Made by a program: the position numbers and the translations under genes
In this document: one piece after another, positions 1-7,351 of the stretch
How positions within the stretch are numbered: the first letter of the stretch is position 1
Layout: each line of letters starts with the position of its first letter
Source of the DNA: Lederbergia citrisecunda
GTDB lineage: Bacteria; Bacillota; Bacilli; Bacillales; Bacillaceae_C
DNA length: 64,000 bases
Direction: 5' to 3'
Assembly (NCBI RefSeq): GCF_018343695.1
Contig: NZ_JAGYPJ010000001.1
Span: 3,532,511-3,596,510, forward strand
The notes under the pieces: generated by a model
Databases searched by the model: none
What the model saw: only the letters and a program-made list of their open reading frames with translations
What the model was told of the DNA's origin: nothing

Positions 1-93
1 TGCAATCTGTGGAAACGTGGCAACCAATATTCCAAAGATCAAAATCCCCAATCCGGTAATGAGAAGGAGCATCCAGCTAATTCTGAGAAGCAT
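1..93 (-). CDS. Partial membrane protein, N-terminal part only
   Basis: An open frame starts with ATG at 93 and runs off the left edge of the window. The 31 visible residues (MLLRISWMLLLITGLGILIF...) are almost entirely hydrophobic and fit a first transmembrane helix. A weak ribosome binding site (AAGAG, 6 bases upstream) precedes the ATG. The family cannot be named from so little sequence. It could be a coincidental hydrophobic frame, but it reads in the same direction as its neighbours. Confidence 0.45.
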   Translation of the reverse strand, partial: MLLRISWMLLLITGLGILIFGILVATFPQIA

Positions 94-194
94 AGTCTGC
101 TCTTTGAATCTTGCCAAAGTCGAACACCCTTTCCGCGTTTACACTATACTAATTCGCAGCGTAAGAAATGATATCCCTATCGTCGGACAGACTC

Positions 195-548
195 CTATTG
201 TTTTTTATCATCAAGATGCTTCAATACGTTATCAATAATAAAGAAAACAGTTACATAAATAAAAGCAATGATTGAAGCAGTAAAAGACATTAATGAAAAT
301 AATCCCGCACAAACGATCCCACATGCTACATGTTTCAAATACGACCATCCAAAATGCTTGCGTGTACTAGTCGATTCAATCACTGCAGACAATGGCACCC
401 CTATAACGATCATTATTGGCACAGTTACCATACTCACAGCGAGACCTATTAGAAAATAATCATTTTGTGTAGAATTAAAAAATACAGGGACGATAAAAAA
501 ACTAATGATTGAGGTTAAAAACGCTGCTAATAATTTTCGAAAGAATAT
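195..548 (-). CDS. Small four-helix membrane protein with apparent ATA start
   Basis: The minus-strand frame encodes about 117 mostly hydrophobic residues in four probable membrane segments and ends in a charged HLDDKKQ tail. The best ribosome binding site (AAAAGGGGG) lies 7-8 bases before an ATA codon at 548. Translation from there gives a natural-looking N-terminus (xFFRKLLAAFLTS). The first standard start is a GTG at 437, with no convincing binding site and in the middle of a hydrophobic stretch. Either ATA is used, or an ATG mutated and the gene is weakly expressed or dead. I do not recognise the family. Confidence 0.5.
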   Translation of the reverse strand: MFFRKLLAAFLTSIISFFIVPVFFNSTQNDYFLIGLAVSMVTVPIMIVIGVPLSAVIESTSTRKHFGWSYLKHVACGIVCAGLFSLMSFTASIIAFIYVTVFFIIDNVLKHLDDKKQ

Positions 549-590
549 ACTGAACGCCCCCTTTTACGGGACCTTATCTTGCTTTGTTTA

Positions 591-941
591 TCAACGACAC
601 ATCATGAGGTGGTTTCCATCTGGATCTTTAAAATTAAAAAAATGACCGTGCTGGATTTCAGTAAAGATTTCTATGTTTTTACTTTTTACATAATCGTATG
701 CTTCTTCGATATCTTTTGTTTTAAATTGGATAAGTGGAGACTTAATAACGCGATCAGGCGCATATATTCTACTATCCAACACAATTCCTGGCCCTTCCAT
801 AGGCAAAACATACAAATGTCCAAACGGGATTTCTCCATCATTTGGCACACCTAATAAATCGCAATACCAATCACGGGCTTTTTCAATATCGCTTACTGGG
901 ATGAAGACACCGCCGAGCTCATTTAAAACAGGACTTTTCAT
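591..941 (-). CDS. VOC (glyoxalase/bleomycin-resistance fold) protein
   Basis: A 116-residue protein of the vicinal-oxygen-chelate superfamily. The N-terminus (GGVFIPVSDIEKARDWYCDLLG) is the typical first beta-alpha-beta module. The C-terminal part FFNFKDPDGNHLMMCR is the classic last strand, normally supplying a metal ligand, although here the usual Glu is replaced by Met-Met. The substrate is unknown; the family includes glyoxalases, dioxygenases and antibiotic-binding proteins. The ATG at 941 was chosen over an upstream GTG because GAGGAG sits 8 bases before it and the GTG overlaps that site. It is the last gene of the leftward small-enzyme cluster. Confidence 0.85.
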   Translation of the reverse strand: MKSPVLNELGGVFIPVSDIEKARDWYCDLLGVPNDGEIPFGHLYVLPMEGPGIVLDSRIYAPDRVIKSPLIQFKTKDIEEAYDYVKSKNIEIFTEIQHGHFFNFKDPDGNHLMMCR

Positions 942-1001
942 AGAAACCACTCCTCATTTTTGATATGAATATATTTCTTTAGAGGTACTCGATTTCCCTT
1001 T

Positions 1002-1462
1002 TTATTTTATTAATTCTTCTATGAAAGGCTCTATGTAACTACGATACTCATCTCGAAGTCCATCGGGCAATTGATCTAAGCTAAAATACTGAACATCGAC
1101 CGATTCAGATTTATTGATTTCAATATTACCTTGGACATCCTTTGTCATATAAACAGCGGAAACACAATATAGCTCGTCTTTATTTGGTAGTTTAAAATAA
1201 TATTCTTTGCCTGAAAAAACACCAAGAAGTTTTAATTCTCCTATGATGAGGCCCGTCTCTTCCTTCACTTCACGCCTTGCTGTATCTTCCAAACTCTCCC
1301 TAATTCCATTAACCCACCGGGCAATCCCCAGCCCCCATCGGTTCGGTGCTGCAATAGCAACTCTTTCTTCTCATTAACAATCAAGACAACAGAACCAGTG
1401 AGAATGAGGGGTCTGTGACCTACTAATTTCCTTAATTCCATAACATAATCCAGTTTAATCAC
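1002..1462 (-). pseudogene. Nudix hydrolase broken by a one-base frameshift
   Basis: Two frames together encode one Nudix protein. The upstream piece ends ...GGWGLPGGLMELG and the downstream piece carries EDTARREVKEETGL. Joined, they form a complete Nudix box (GX5EX7REUXEEXGU). At 1298-1300 the run reads GGG; one more G would restore LGESLEDTAR in frame. The gene is therefore an authentic frameshift or a base-calling error in a homopolymer. It follows the P-loop kinase by only 3 bases and was probably cotranscribed with it. The start is uncertain: GTG at 1462 overlaps the ribosome binding site, and an ATG lies at 1441. Nudix enzymes hydrolyse nucleoside diphosphates linked to another moiety. 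Confidence 0.8.
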
Positions 1463-1465
1463 CTC

Positions 1466-2026
1466 TTATAATTGGAATTCTTCTTTTATCATTTTTGCGA
1501 CTTCCTCTGCACTCAAATTCGTATTATTTATTCTCAAATAATGTTCCCGATTGATTTCTCCTTCAATTGAGTTCAATCGATACTTTTCCATCGACTTAAG
1601 CAAATCGCGTTCCGACCACTCAATATTTCTTTTCGTAGGCTTTTGCTCAAGTCGATGCGGACTTTTATTCCGCTCCAATCTTTCTTCAACATCAGCCTCT
1701 AGCTCAACAAAATACACAGTGCCGCCCTTTGATTCGAAAATTTGACAGATCTCATCCATGTAGTCCAAATCTTCCTTCATGTTAAACGCACATACATACG
1801 TAAAAATTAAACCTGGTAAATCGCTATTGGCGACCTCCTTAAAAATCTCCTCACGAAAAAGCTTTACTAATCTTTTCCCAGCATCCGTCCCATAACTAAA
1901 AAAGGGAGTTACCATTTCAATCGTTATATGATTGTGAAAAAGTTTTAGGTCTGTCATTTTCTCTAATTCTTGTCCGATTGTCATTTTTCCAACAGCCTGT
2001 GGACCAACGATTAAAATAAATTTCAT
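1466..2026 (-). CDS. P-loop kinase-like ATPase (shikimate/adenylate kinase type)
   Basis: A 186-residue protein that begins MKFILIVGPQAVGKMT, a Walker A motif in which the residue after GK is Met and Thr follows. This variant looks like the small-molecule kinase-like ATPases annotated as shikimate-kinase-like or AAA proteins in Bacillus. A LID-like basic stretch (ERLERNKSPHRLEQKPTKR, about residues 114-132) fits a phosphotransferase. The substrate is unknown. GAGGGGCGTCG precedes the ATG. It lies 3 bases upstream of the broken Nudix gene, so the pair probably formed an operon. Confidence 0.7.
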   Translation of the reverse strand: MKFILIVGPQAVGKMTIGQELEKMTDLKLFHNHITIEMVTPFFSYGTDAGKRLVKLFREEIFKEVANSDLPGLIFTYVCAFNMKEDLDYMDEICQIFESKGGTVYFVELEADVEERLERNKSPHRLEQKPTKRNIEWSERDLLKSMEKYRLNSIEGEINREHYLRINNTNLSAEEVAKMIKEEFQL

Positions 2027-2130
2027 CGACGCCCCTCATTTCTTTCTATATTATTCATAACTGAACATATTTTGTTCTATTTGTAGTTAATTGAACTCGT
2101 TTCAACCTTAAGCGAAGAGTTTCAAACTTT

Positions 2131-2320
2131 CTATTTGATGATTATACAGTTCTATTAGACGTTTCTTGACTCCTATTAGATGATTTGGGATTCTATTAGA
2201 CGTTACAGGCATTCTATTAGATGTTTTGAGTTTCTATTAGACGTTTTGCGACTTCTATTAGATGATTTGAGTTTCTATTAGCCGTGATTCTATTAGCCGT
2301 TATCCCAGTTCTATTAGCTA
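2131..2320. repeat. Ten phased copies of a CTATTAGA-type repeat
   Basis: This fills most of the 320-base gap between the kinase and the next Nudix gene. The core CTATTAGAYG recurs with CTATT starting at 2131, 2152, 2173, 2193, 2214, 2234, 2255, 2275, 2290 and 2311. Spacings are 20-21 bases except one of 15, about two helical turns. The sequence after the core varies (GATTTGG, GTTTTGAG, GTTACAGG). The open frames that cross it are products of the repeat and are not called as genes. No terminator or promoter is evident in it. Confidence 0.85.
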
Positions 2321-2346
2321 TAAAAGAATTCAGCCAATATTCAACT

Positions 2347-2943
2347 TCAAATATGTACAGCAATTCGTTTAGCGACAGTTTTAAAATACGTGTCCTGATG
2401 TGGTACGAAGTCATTCTTGCTAATATATTGATGAATAGATTCGGTTTCTGAAATCACCAATATTTCTTCTACTTCTCCAAAACAAAACTGATAAAAATCA
2501 TTGAAATTCGCTTTTACGATTCCAGAAACCTCCTCTACCTGCAATTTAAATGTTAATGGTTGTTCGGATATGTATAAAAAATTGTTCCCAAATTCATTAT
2601 CAATGAAATGACCTGTTACAATTGTATTCTTAATAATGCCTAGTGGGATTAACTCATTCATTGTAACGTTGATCCCCAATTCTTCCTGGACTTCCCTAAT
2701 CCCATCTTCCACCGTTTCATGAGAAAGGATATGGCCGGCTGCCGTAATATCTAGTAAACCCGGAAAATCAGCTTTTTCATCGCTACGAATTTGGAAATAT
2801 ATATAATCGGTTCCATTCTCTTTCCCGACAATCCAGCATTGAAAGGTTTCATGCCAATATCCTTTTTCATGTACTACTCTGCGTGATTCTTTTCTCATTA
2901 CTTTTCCGCGTTCATCAAATATGTTCAGAATTTCATTTTCCAT
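2347..2943 (-). CDS. Nudix hydrolase, isopentenyl-diphosphate-isomerase-like subgroup
   Basis: A 198-residue protein. The Nudix box GHILSHETVEDGIREVQEELGI spans about residues 77-98 and has the catalytic RExxEE(L)G residues. The N-terminal part (MENEILNIFDERGKV... and HETFQCWIV) resembles the YfcD/IPP-isomerase-like branch, whose members carry an N-terminal beta-rich extension. The biochemical substrate is unknown. The ATG at 2943 was chosen because AGGAGA lies 9 bases upstream; an upstream in-frame ATG has no such site and falls within the neighbouring remnant. Confidence 0.85.
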   Translation of the reverse strand: MENEILNIFDERGKVMRKESRRVVHEKGYWHETFQCWIVGKENGTDYIYFQIRSDEKADFPGLLDITAAGHILSHETVEDGIREVQEELGINVTMNELIPLGIIKNTIVTGHFIDNEFGNNFLYISEQPLTFKLQVEEVSGIVKANFNDFYQFCFGEVEEILVISETESIHQYISKNDFVPHQDTYFKTVAKRIAVHI

Positions 2944-2956
2944 GTCTGGCAATCTC

Positions 2957-3133
2957 CTAGTTAGACCATATTCTTGTAACATTAAGCAATAATTCATTTG
3001 AAAAAACTAAACGGTAAATATCTGGTTTTGTTGTACTTCTCCAAAAATCAAATCCATATTGTTGATTGAAATAGTTCATGATTATGGTCATGATATTTCC
3101 ATGTGTGCCTACTACAATCGATTTTCCTTTATT
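2957..3133 (-). pseudogene. C-terminal remnant of a histidine phosphatase
   Basis: The minus strand reads NKGKSIVVGTHGNIMTIIMNY followed by FNQQYGFDFW...KPDIYRLVF and a stop at 2957. THGN is the second-histidine motif of phosphoglycerate-mutase-like phosphatases, and the tail fits the end of such proteins. An in-frame TGA at 3134-3136 and the absence of the N-terminal RHG motif show that only the last third survives. The upstream junction lies about 30 bases from the next VOC gene. Two intact members of this superfamily lie further upstream in the cluster. Confidence 0.7.
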
Positions 3134-3164
3134 TCATGATCAATGTCGTCTCCATCTTGTCTCC

Positions 3165-3515
3165 TTACCCTTCCTTCTCCAGCAACTCAACGCTGTTTCC
3201 ATCGGGATCTTTTACAACAGCCCGTTCTCCCCAAGGACTTACTGTCGGTTCTGTTACGATTTCTGTACCTCTTGATTTAAAAGATGCGATGACATTTTCC
3301 ATATGTTCAATGCTAAATCCGATGCGTATTTTTTCATTATGGTGTTGTGTTGCAGGGTAGATCTCAAATACTAGATTATCAAGTTCACATGCATAATGCT
3401 CCGGACCATTGCCGTGCTGTTCTTTTTGAAATTGAAGACCTAACTCTTTGTAAAAAGCGACGGATTCTTCAAGATTTTTAGATTTAATGACTACAAGATT
3501 TAAAGATATGGTCAA
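3165..3515 (-). CDS. VOC family protein
   Basis: About 116 residues with the two-module VOC fold: TISLNLVVIKSKNLEESVAFYKELG at the N-terminus and VVKDPDGNSVELLEKEG at the C-terminus, where the Glu of VELLE is the expected metal ligand. The start is probably TTG at 3515 (CGGGG 8 bases upstream, giving MTISLNLVV); another TTG at 3521 is possible. It follows the methyltransferase gene by 15 bases and is likely cotranscribed. The substrate is unknown. Confidence 0.82.
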   Translation of the reverse strand: MTISLNLVVIKSKNLEESVAFYKELGLQFQKEQHGNGPEHYACELDNLVFEIYPATQHHNEKIRIGFSIEHMENVIASFKSRGTEIVTEPTVSPWGERAVVKDPDGNSVELLEKEG

Positions 3516-3530
3516 TGACAAAACCCCGAT

Positions 3531-4292
3531 TCATAACTTTTTAGCGATGCAAAACATTTCCGCAAATTCATTTACGATTTTTTTATTAGGATTATTCTTT
3601 ACATCCACTCTCATTTTTTCTAATCCTTCTTGGTACTCGTTATCACTGATTAATGTTAACACTGAAATATCCCTATTTTCGGCGTAAACTAGGTAATCCG
3701 TTACCTTTACTTCTTCCATCCGATAAGCAATTTTTAAGTCTACATGAAAGTCTCTTTTTAAAAGTTCTTTGAAAATAAGATTCTTATCCCAATATCTTTT
3801 TTGGTCTTCCTCATAGGCTGAAGGGAAATAATGATAAACCCACCATTGGGGCATATCGTGAATACATATATTATGCATTTTATAGATTCCGTTCTTTACG
3901 AGGATCCGATGTATTTCATCTAAAGCTAGATCCTTTTTAGTAAAGTGATGAAAGGCATAGTTATTTGAAATGAAGTCAAATGTATCAGATGTGTATGGCA
4001 TATCTTCAGCCTGTCCGTGAGTAAAAGTGACATCCGTTACCTTTTCCTTTGCTTTTATCAGCATCTCTTCCGATGCGTCTAATCCATGCCAGTTAATACG
4101 CTCTTCCCTAAAAGATGTTAACTGTTTATCCAGATATAAACCTGTTCCGCAAGCTAAATCCAAAATGTGATATGACGGTTTTGCTATGTTATGTATGTAT
4201 TCTTTAATGTCTGTATCAAATTGCACTTCTTTTATTCTAAATGGGTTTTGGTCGTACCTTTCTGCAATCTTAGAATAGTCCGTTAATTTCAA
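3531..4292 (-). CDS. Class I SAM-dependent methyltransferase
   Basis: A protein of about 253 residues with a seven-strand methyltransferase core. Motif I ILDLACGTGLY lies near residue 45, the acidic end of strand 2 in WHGLDAS, and the post-I motif GQAEDMPY near residue 94. NNYAFHHF corresponds to motif II of the UbiE/Methyltransf_11 type. The C-terminal third holds substrate-side residues without a recognisable signature, so the methyl acceptor is unknown. TTG at 4292 is preferred: AGAAGG lies 8 bases upstream, while the GTG at 4301 overlaps that site. Confidence 0.85.
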   Translation of the reverse strand: MKLTDYSKIAERYDQNPFRIKEVQFDTDIKEYIHNIAKPSYHILDLACGTGLYLDKQLTSFREERINWHGLDASEEMLIKAKEKVTDVTFTHGQAEDMPYTSDTFDFISNNYAFHHFTKKDLALDEIHRILVKNGIYKMHNICIHDMPQWWVYHYFPSAYEEDQKRYWDKNLIFKELLKRDFHVDLKIAYRMEEVKVTDYLVYAENRDISVLTLISDNEYQEGLEKMRVDVKNNPNKKIVNEFAEMFCIAKKL

Positions 4293-4328
4293 TTCCAACA
4301 CCTTCTTTTTTTATAAAAGCTGTTTTTT

Positions 4329-4354
4329 GTAAAAGCCCAAAAGAAGGCTTTTAC
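4329..4354. other. Perfect 9-bp inverted repeat
   Basis: GTAAAAGCC and GGCTTTTAC are separated by 8 bases. It lies in the gap between the histidine phosphatase and the methyltransferase. On the minus strand it is followed by A rather than T residues, so it is not a standard intrinsic terminator, although it may divide the upstream operon from the methyltransferase. Confidence 0.5.
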
Positions 4355-4492
4355 ACCTATTCAATGAAGTTTAGCTGTCCCTATAAAGTTGGCAGCTCTT
4401 TTCTCAGCAGTATGATTCATTTTTGAGGTTCAAATCAATTTCTAATTATAAAAATTTATATGAAATAGCAACAATGTTTGAGAAAAGAGCCT

Positions 4493-5059
4493 TTATAAAA
4501 GTGAATACGTTGTACAATTCCAGTGCTTTGAATTTGTTTTTCTTGCTCCATTCCAGCCCATCTTATTCAGTTCTTTTGCGATAAGCATATTGAAAAAACC
4601 ATGTCCAACCAAAACGATATGTTGATGTTCCTTAGCATAATTAACTAAAAGTATTGCAGCTTTTTCTGCTCTTTTCTTCGCTTCTCTTATAGACTCACAA
4701 CCTCTTGAATAACCAATAAACCATAGGCAGCGCAAAAGCACTGCCCACATACTTGCATTTAGTTTTAATCCCCAACATGTTGCTAAAGGAATTGGTAATT
4801 CTGTTTCCCGAAACGAGGTATCCGAAATCGTTTGTATATTGGAATTTAATAGTTTCGCTGACTCGATGGACCGTTTCAAATGGCTCGTAATGATCATTTT
4901 TGCGGCTGCCATTTTTTCAAGAGTTTCCAAAGGATATGATTTTTCTTCAAAAATGCCATGACTATCATATCTCTCAACCCATATCCTAAACTCCTGACAA
5001 GTGATTGGCTTATTTTCAGTCCATAAAGATTTTCCGTGTCTGACTAGCGAAATTTCCAT
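4493..5059 (-). CDS. Histidine phosphatase superfamily protein
   Basis: A 188-residue protein. It opens MEISLVRHGKS, the RHG phosphohistidine motif, and has TSHLKRSIESA (the conserved Arg after strand 2) near residue 58. LVGHGFFNMLI near residue 150 supplies the second catalytic His. The family removes phosphate from sugars, nucleotides or proteins; the substrate here is not evident. AAGGAG sits 7 bases before the ATG. It is the last gene of a tight leftward operon starting at 8965 and lies 11 bases after the VOC gene. Confidence 0.88.
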   Translation of the reverse strand: MEISLVRHGKSLWTENKPITCQEFRIWVERYDSHGIFEEKSYPLETLEKMAAAKMIITSHLKRSIESAKLLNSNIQTISDTSFRETELPIPLATCWGLKLNASMWAVLLRCLWFIGYSRGCESIREAKKRAEKAAILLVNYAKEHQHIVLVGHGFFNMLIAKELNKMGWNGARKTNSKHWNCTTYSLL

Positions 5060-5070
5060 GTTAAGGCTCC

Positions 5071-5442
5071 TTACTTATCCCACTCCAACAATTCAATCCG
5101 ATTTCCAAATGGGTCTGCAACATAAAATCTCTTGGCTCCTGGAAGATTGTTGTCTTCAATAATATCGACAGCGTACTTTAACAGATGTTGTTTTAATGCC
5201 TCGAGATTTTCTACTTCGAATGCAGGATGTGCTTTTTTAGCTGGTGAAAAAGGATCTTCAGTTCCTACATGTATTTGCACATTTCCATATGCAAACCACA
5301 CTCCACCATTCTTTTTTAACACTTCAGGTTTTTCAATTTCAGCAAATCCTAAAATGCGATTGAAAAAATGTCTCGCTAATTCTTCGCTTCCTTTTGGAGC
5401 TGCCAATTGAATATGATCGATTGCTTTAAACTTAAAATTCAT
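5071..5442 (-). CDS. VOC family protein
   Basis: A 123-residue VOC protein. AIDHIQLAAPKGSEELARHFF carries the N-terminal His ligand and RFYVADPFGNRIELLEWDK the C-terminal Glu ligand. The metal site therefore looks intact, unlike that of the VOC gene at 591. It resembles the small glyoxalase-like proteins that Bacillus genomes carry in many copies. It overlaps the end of the HAD gene by 11 bases and has AAGGGGG upstream of its ATG, so the two are translated from one message. Confidence 0.87.
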   Translation of the reverse strand: MNFKFKAIDHIQLAAPKGSEELARHFFNRILGFAEIEKPEVLKKNGGVWFAYGNVQIHVGTEDPFSPAKKAHPAFEVENLEALKQHLLKYAVDIIEDNNLPGAKRFYVADPFGNRIELLEWDK

Positions 5443-6106
5443 GTTCAGCCTTCCCCCTTTTTATGATGTTCGTTATGTCCAGCAAATCCTCTATGATATA
5501 ATCCGCTTCAACTTGATGCCATTCGGGATCTTTTTTCCAAACACCTATCATTCCCGCGTTTTGTGCACCCCTTACATCATTTTCAGGATGATCTCCTACA
5601 TATATACATTCATGTGGCAAAACGTTTAGACTAGTCGCAGCTTTCCTAAAAATATCGGGATTCGGCTTTTTCATTCCTTCCCATTCAGATATAAGAATGG
5701 CATCAAAATAATGCTCGATTCCTAGAGCCTTGATGTTATCCATTTGAAATTGCCCAAAACCGTTCGAAATTATTCCAAGGCGAACTTGCTTTCTTAAATC
5801 GTCAAGCATGTTAATCAGATTAGGAAAAGCTACGCAATAATGTTTAAATTCCTCTATATAGTCCTGAAGCAAGTCTTCCCAAGAAATGTTCTGAATGTTA
5901 AACTCTTCGACCATTTGTTGGTAAACCTTATCCTTCCAAACATATCCTCTACAATCCAACTCTACGAACCTGGAGATATATGTTTCATGTGGAACATTTC
6001 CAACATATTCTATTAACCGCTCGTATTGTGCGTGGATAAATTTCTTGACGGAGTTATCTCGATCGAGCAGCGTCCCATCCAAATCGAAAATGACAGCTTT
6101 AATCAT
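5432..6106 (-). CDS. HAD superfamily hydrolase, subfamily IA
   Basis: A 224-residue haloacid-dehalogenase-type phosphatase. Motif I is FDLDGTLLD (residues 7-15), where the first Asp is the nucleophile. Motif II is GIISNGFGQ, motif III the Lys in KKPNPDIF, and motif IV YVGDHPENDVRGAQNAG. An alpha-helical cap lies between motifs I and II (about residues 18-90), as in the YjjG/phosphoglycolate-phosphatase group. The substrate is probably a small phosphorylated metabolite. Its ATG overlaps the stop of the CPBP gene (ATGA) and its end overlaps the VOC gene. Confidence 0.9.
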   Translation of the reverse strand: MIKAVIFDLDGTLLDRDNSVKKFIHAQYERLIEYVGNVPHETYISRFVELDCRGYVWKDKVYQQMVEEFNIQNISWEDLLQDYIEEFKHYCVAFPNLINMLDDLRKQVRLGIISNGFGQFQMDNIKALGIEHYFDAILISEWEGMKKPNPDIFRKAATSLNVLPHECIYVGDHPENDVRGAQNAGMIGVWKKDPEWHQVEADYIIEDLLDITNIIKRGKAEHEF

Positions 6107-6870
6107 ATTGAAATCACCCTTTTTTTATCCCGATAGTACAGAAATACGATGACAAACATTAAGGCTGCCGCCATTAACAAAATGGTTGTATTTAGGAAAG
6201 AATGAATATTTCCTTTCGTCATTAGAAAAATCCCATCACCATATTGACCTGAAAGACCAAAGATCAACCCGTATGCCATATTTAATCCAAAATGGATGCC
6301 AGTAGAAGCCCAAATGCTTCCCGTTTTAAAAAATGCATATGTAAGTGAGAAACCTAACACAACGGAAAAAACAAAATTCAAGATGCTGAGATCTCCATTC
6401 CAAAAGTCATCCAATGCATAAACCAAAATGCTAATGGTTGCTATAGCTAGAGGCGGGATTTTCCCTTTTAATATGCTAATGAGAAAACCTCTCGTCACTA
6501 AATCATTAATCAATGAACCGAGGAAAAATCCAACGATAATTTGACCAATAATCCACCAAGCCTCAAGTCCTGTTTTAACGCCATTGATCTCAAATTTTCC
6601 GGCGATATGATATGTAACGTACATGAATGCCCAGCATCCAAACCCAATAAGAAAACTTGCCGTAAAATACTTCGGCCATTTTTCCCGTACCATTCCAATT
6701 CCTCTAAGTCCTTGAAGCCCATTTAACTTGGCGATAAATGATGCAAGTGGAAAGAAAAGTAGAATACTAATTAATTGGATAAAGATATTGAAATTAATAA
6801 AGTGCGTTGTAACATTGAAATATAAATCGAGTATGAAAAAACTAAGTATGCCAGTAATAAACTTTTTCAT
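6103..6870 (-). CDS. CPBP-like multi-pass membrane protein, probably catalytically inactive
   Basis: A 255-residue protein with about eight hydrophobic segments. The region LINDLVTRGFLISIL...YALDD...GSIWASTGIHFGLNMAYG aligns with the three motifs of the CPBP (CAAX protease/bacteriocin-processing, Abi) family. The usual glutamate pair of EExxxR is replaced by Asn-Asp and the second motif lacks its His; only the third-motif His (GIHFGLN) remains. It is therefore likely a non-proteolytic member or a variant. AGGAGA precedes the ATG. It overlaps the HAD gene by 4 bases. Confidence 0.7.
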   Translation of the reverse strand: MKKFITGILSFFILDLYFNVTTHFINFNIFIQLISILLFFPLASFIAKLNGLQGLRGIGMVREKWPKYFTASFLIGFGCWAFMYVTYHIAGKFEINGVKTGLEAWWIIGQIIVGFFLGSLINDLVTRGFLISILKGKIPPLAIATISILVYALDDFWNGDLSILNFVFSVVLGFSLTYAFFKTGSIWASTGIHFGLNMAYGLIFGLSGQYGDGIFLMTKGNIHSFLNTTILLMAAALMFVIVFLYYRDKKRVISI

Positions 6871-6904
6871 AAATTCTCCTTACGTTGTATGTCCATCTAT
6901 CATA

Positions 6905-7351
6905 TCAGAAAGTAGAGAAATTATTTTGAAAAAACTTAATTGTGTCAAAATGGGTTAACTTTTTCAAAATAGCTTCTTTTTCCACAAACATCATTTCATC
7001 TATTTCATTATCCTGTGGCTTTAGACCATTCGGATCCCCAACATATTCAAAATGAAACATCGTCGTCTCTTGGCGATCACATCCAATTTTCGTTCTTAGA
7101 TTAGGAGGGAAGTCGAAGCTGATTTTTTCGGTAAATTGTTTGATACATTTATAGCTTTTTGAGCCTGTTTCTTCCTCAAGCTCTCGTAACATCGCCTTTT
7201 TCAAATCTTCGTTTTCCTTGACTCCGCCTTTTACAAAATCCCATTCTCCTTTTATGTCCTCTTTTCCTCCGCTAGTATTGATTTTCACTTTATGTATGAT
7301 CAAAAATTGTTTACCGTAAGTTACAATCGCCCCTACCGCTCTTCTAATCAT
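6905..7351 (-). CDS. Nudix hydrolase
   Basis: A protein of about 148 residues. The Nudix box GGVKENEDLKKAMLREL followed by EEETGS contains the metal-binding RELEEE residues (about residues 44-66). The remainder is a compact alpha/beta/alpha sandwich with no specificity motif I can name. The ATG at 7351 (GGGGAAAATCAA upstream) is preferred over an ATG at 7375, which directly abuts AAGGAG with no spacer. It overlaps the upstream histidine phosphatase by 8 bases, consistent with translational coupling. Confidence 0.85.
   Translation of the reverse strand: MIRRAVGAIVTYGKQFLIIHKVKINTSGGKEDIKGEWDFVKGGVKENEDLKKAMLRELEEETGSKSYKCIKQFTEKISFDFPPNLRTKIGCDRQETTMFHFEYVGDPNGLKPQDNEIDEMMFVEKEAILKKLTHFDTIKFFQNNFSTF

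Noticed and set aside
2131-2320. CRISPR-like array
   Set aside because: Units are only 20-21 bases with variable interiors, no 28-36-base repeat with unique spacers, and no cas genes in the window.
2217-2414. 65-codon minus-strand frame in the CTATTAG array
   Set aside because: Its residues (ANRTGITANRITANRN) are a direct product of the DNA repeat, with no ribosome binding site.
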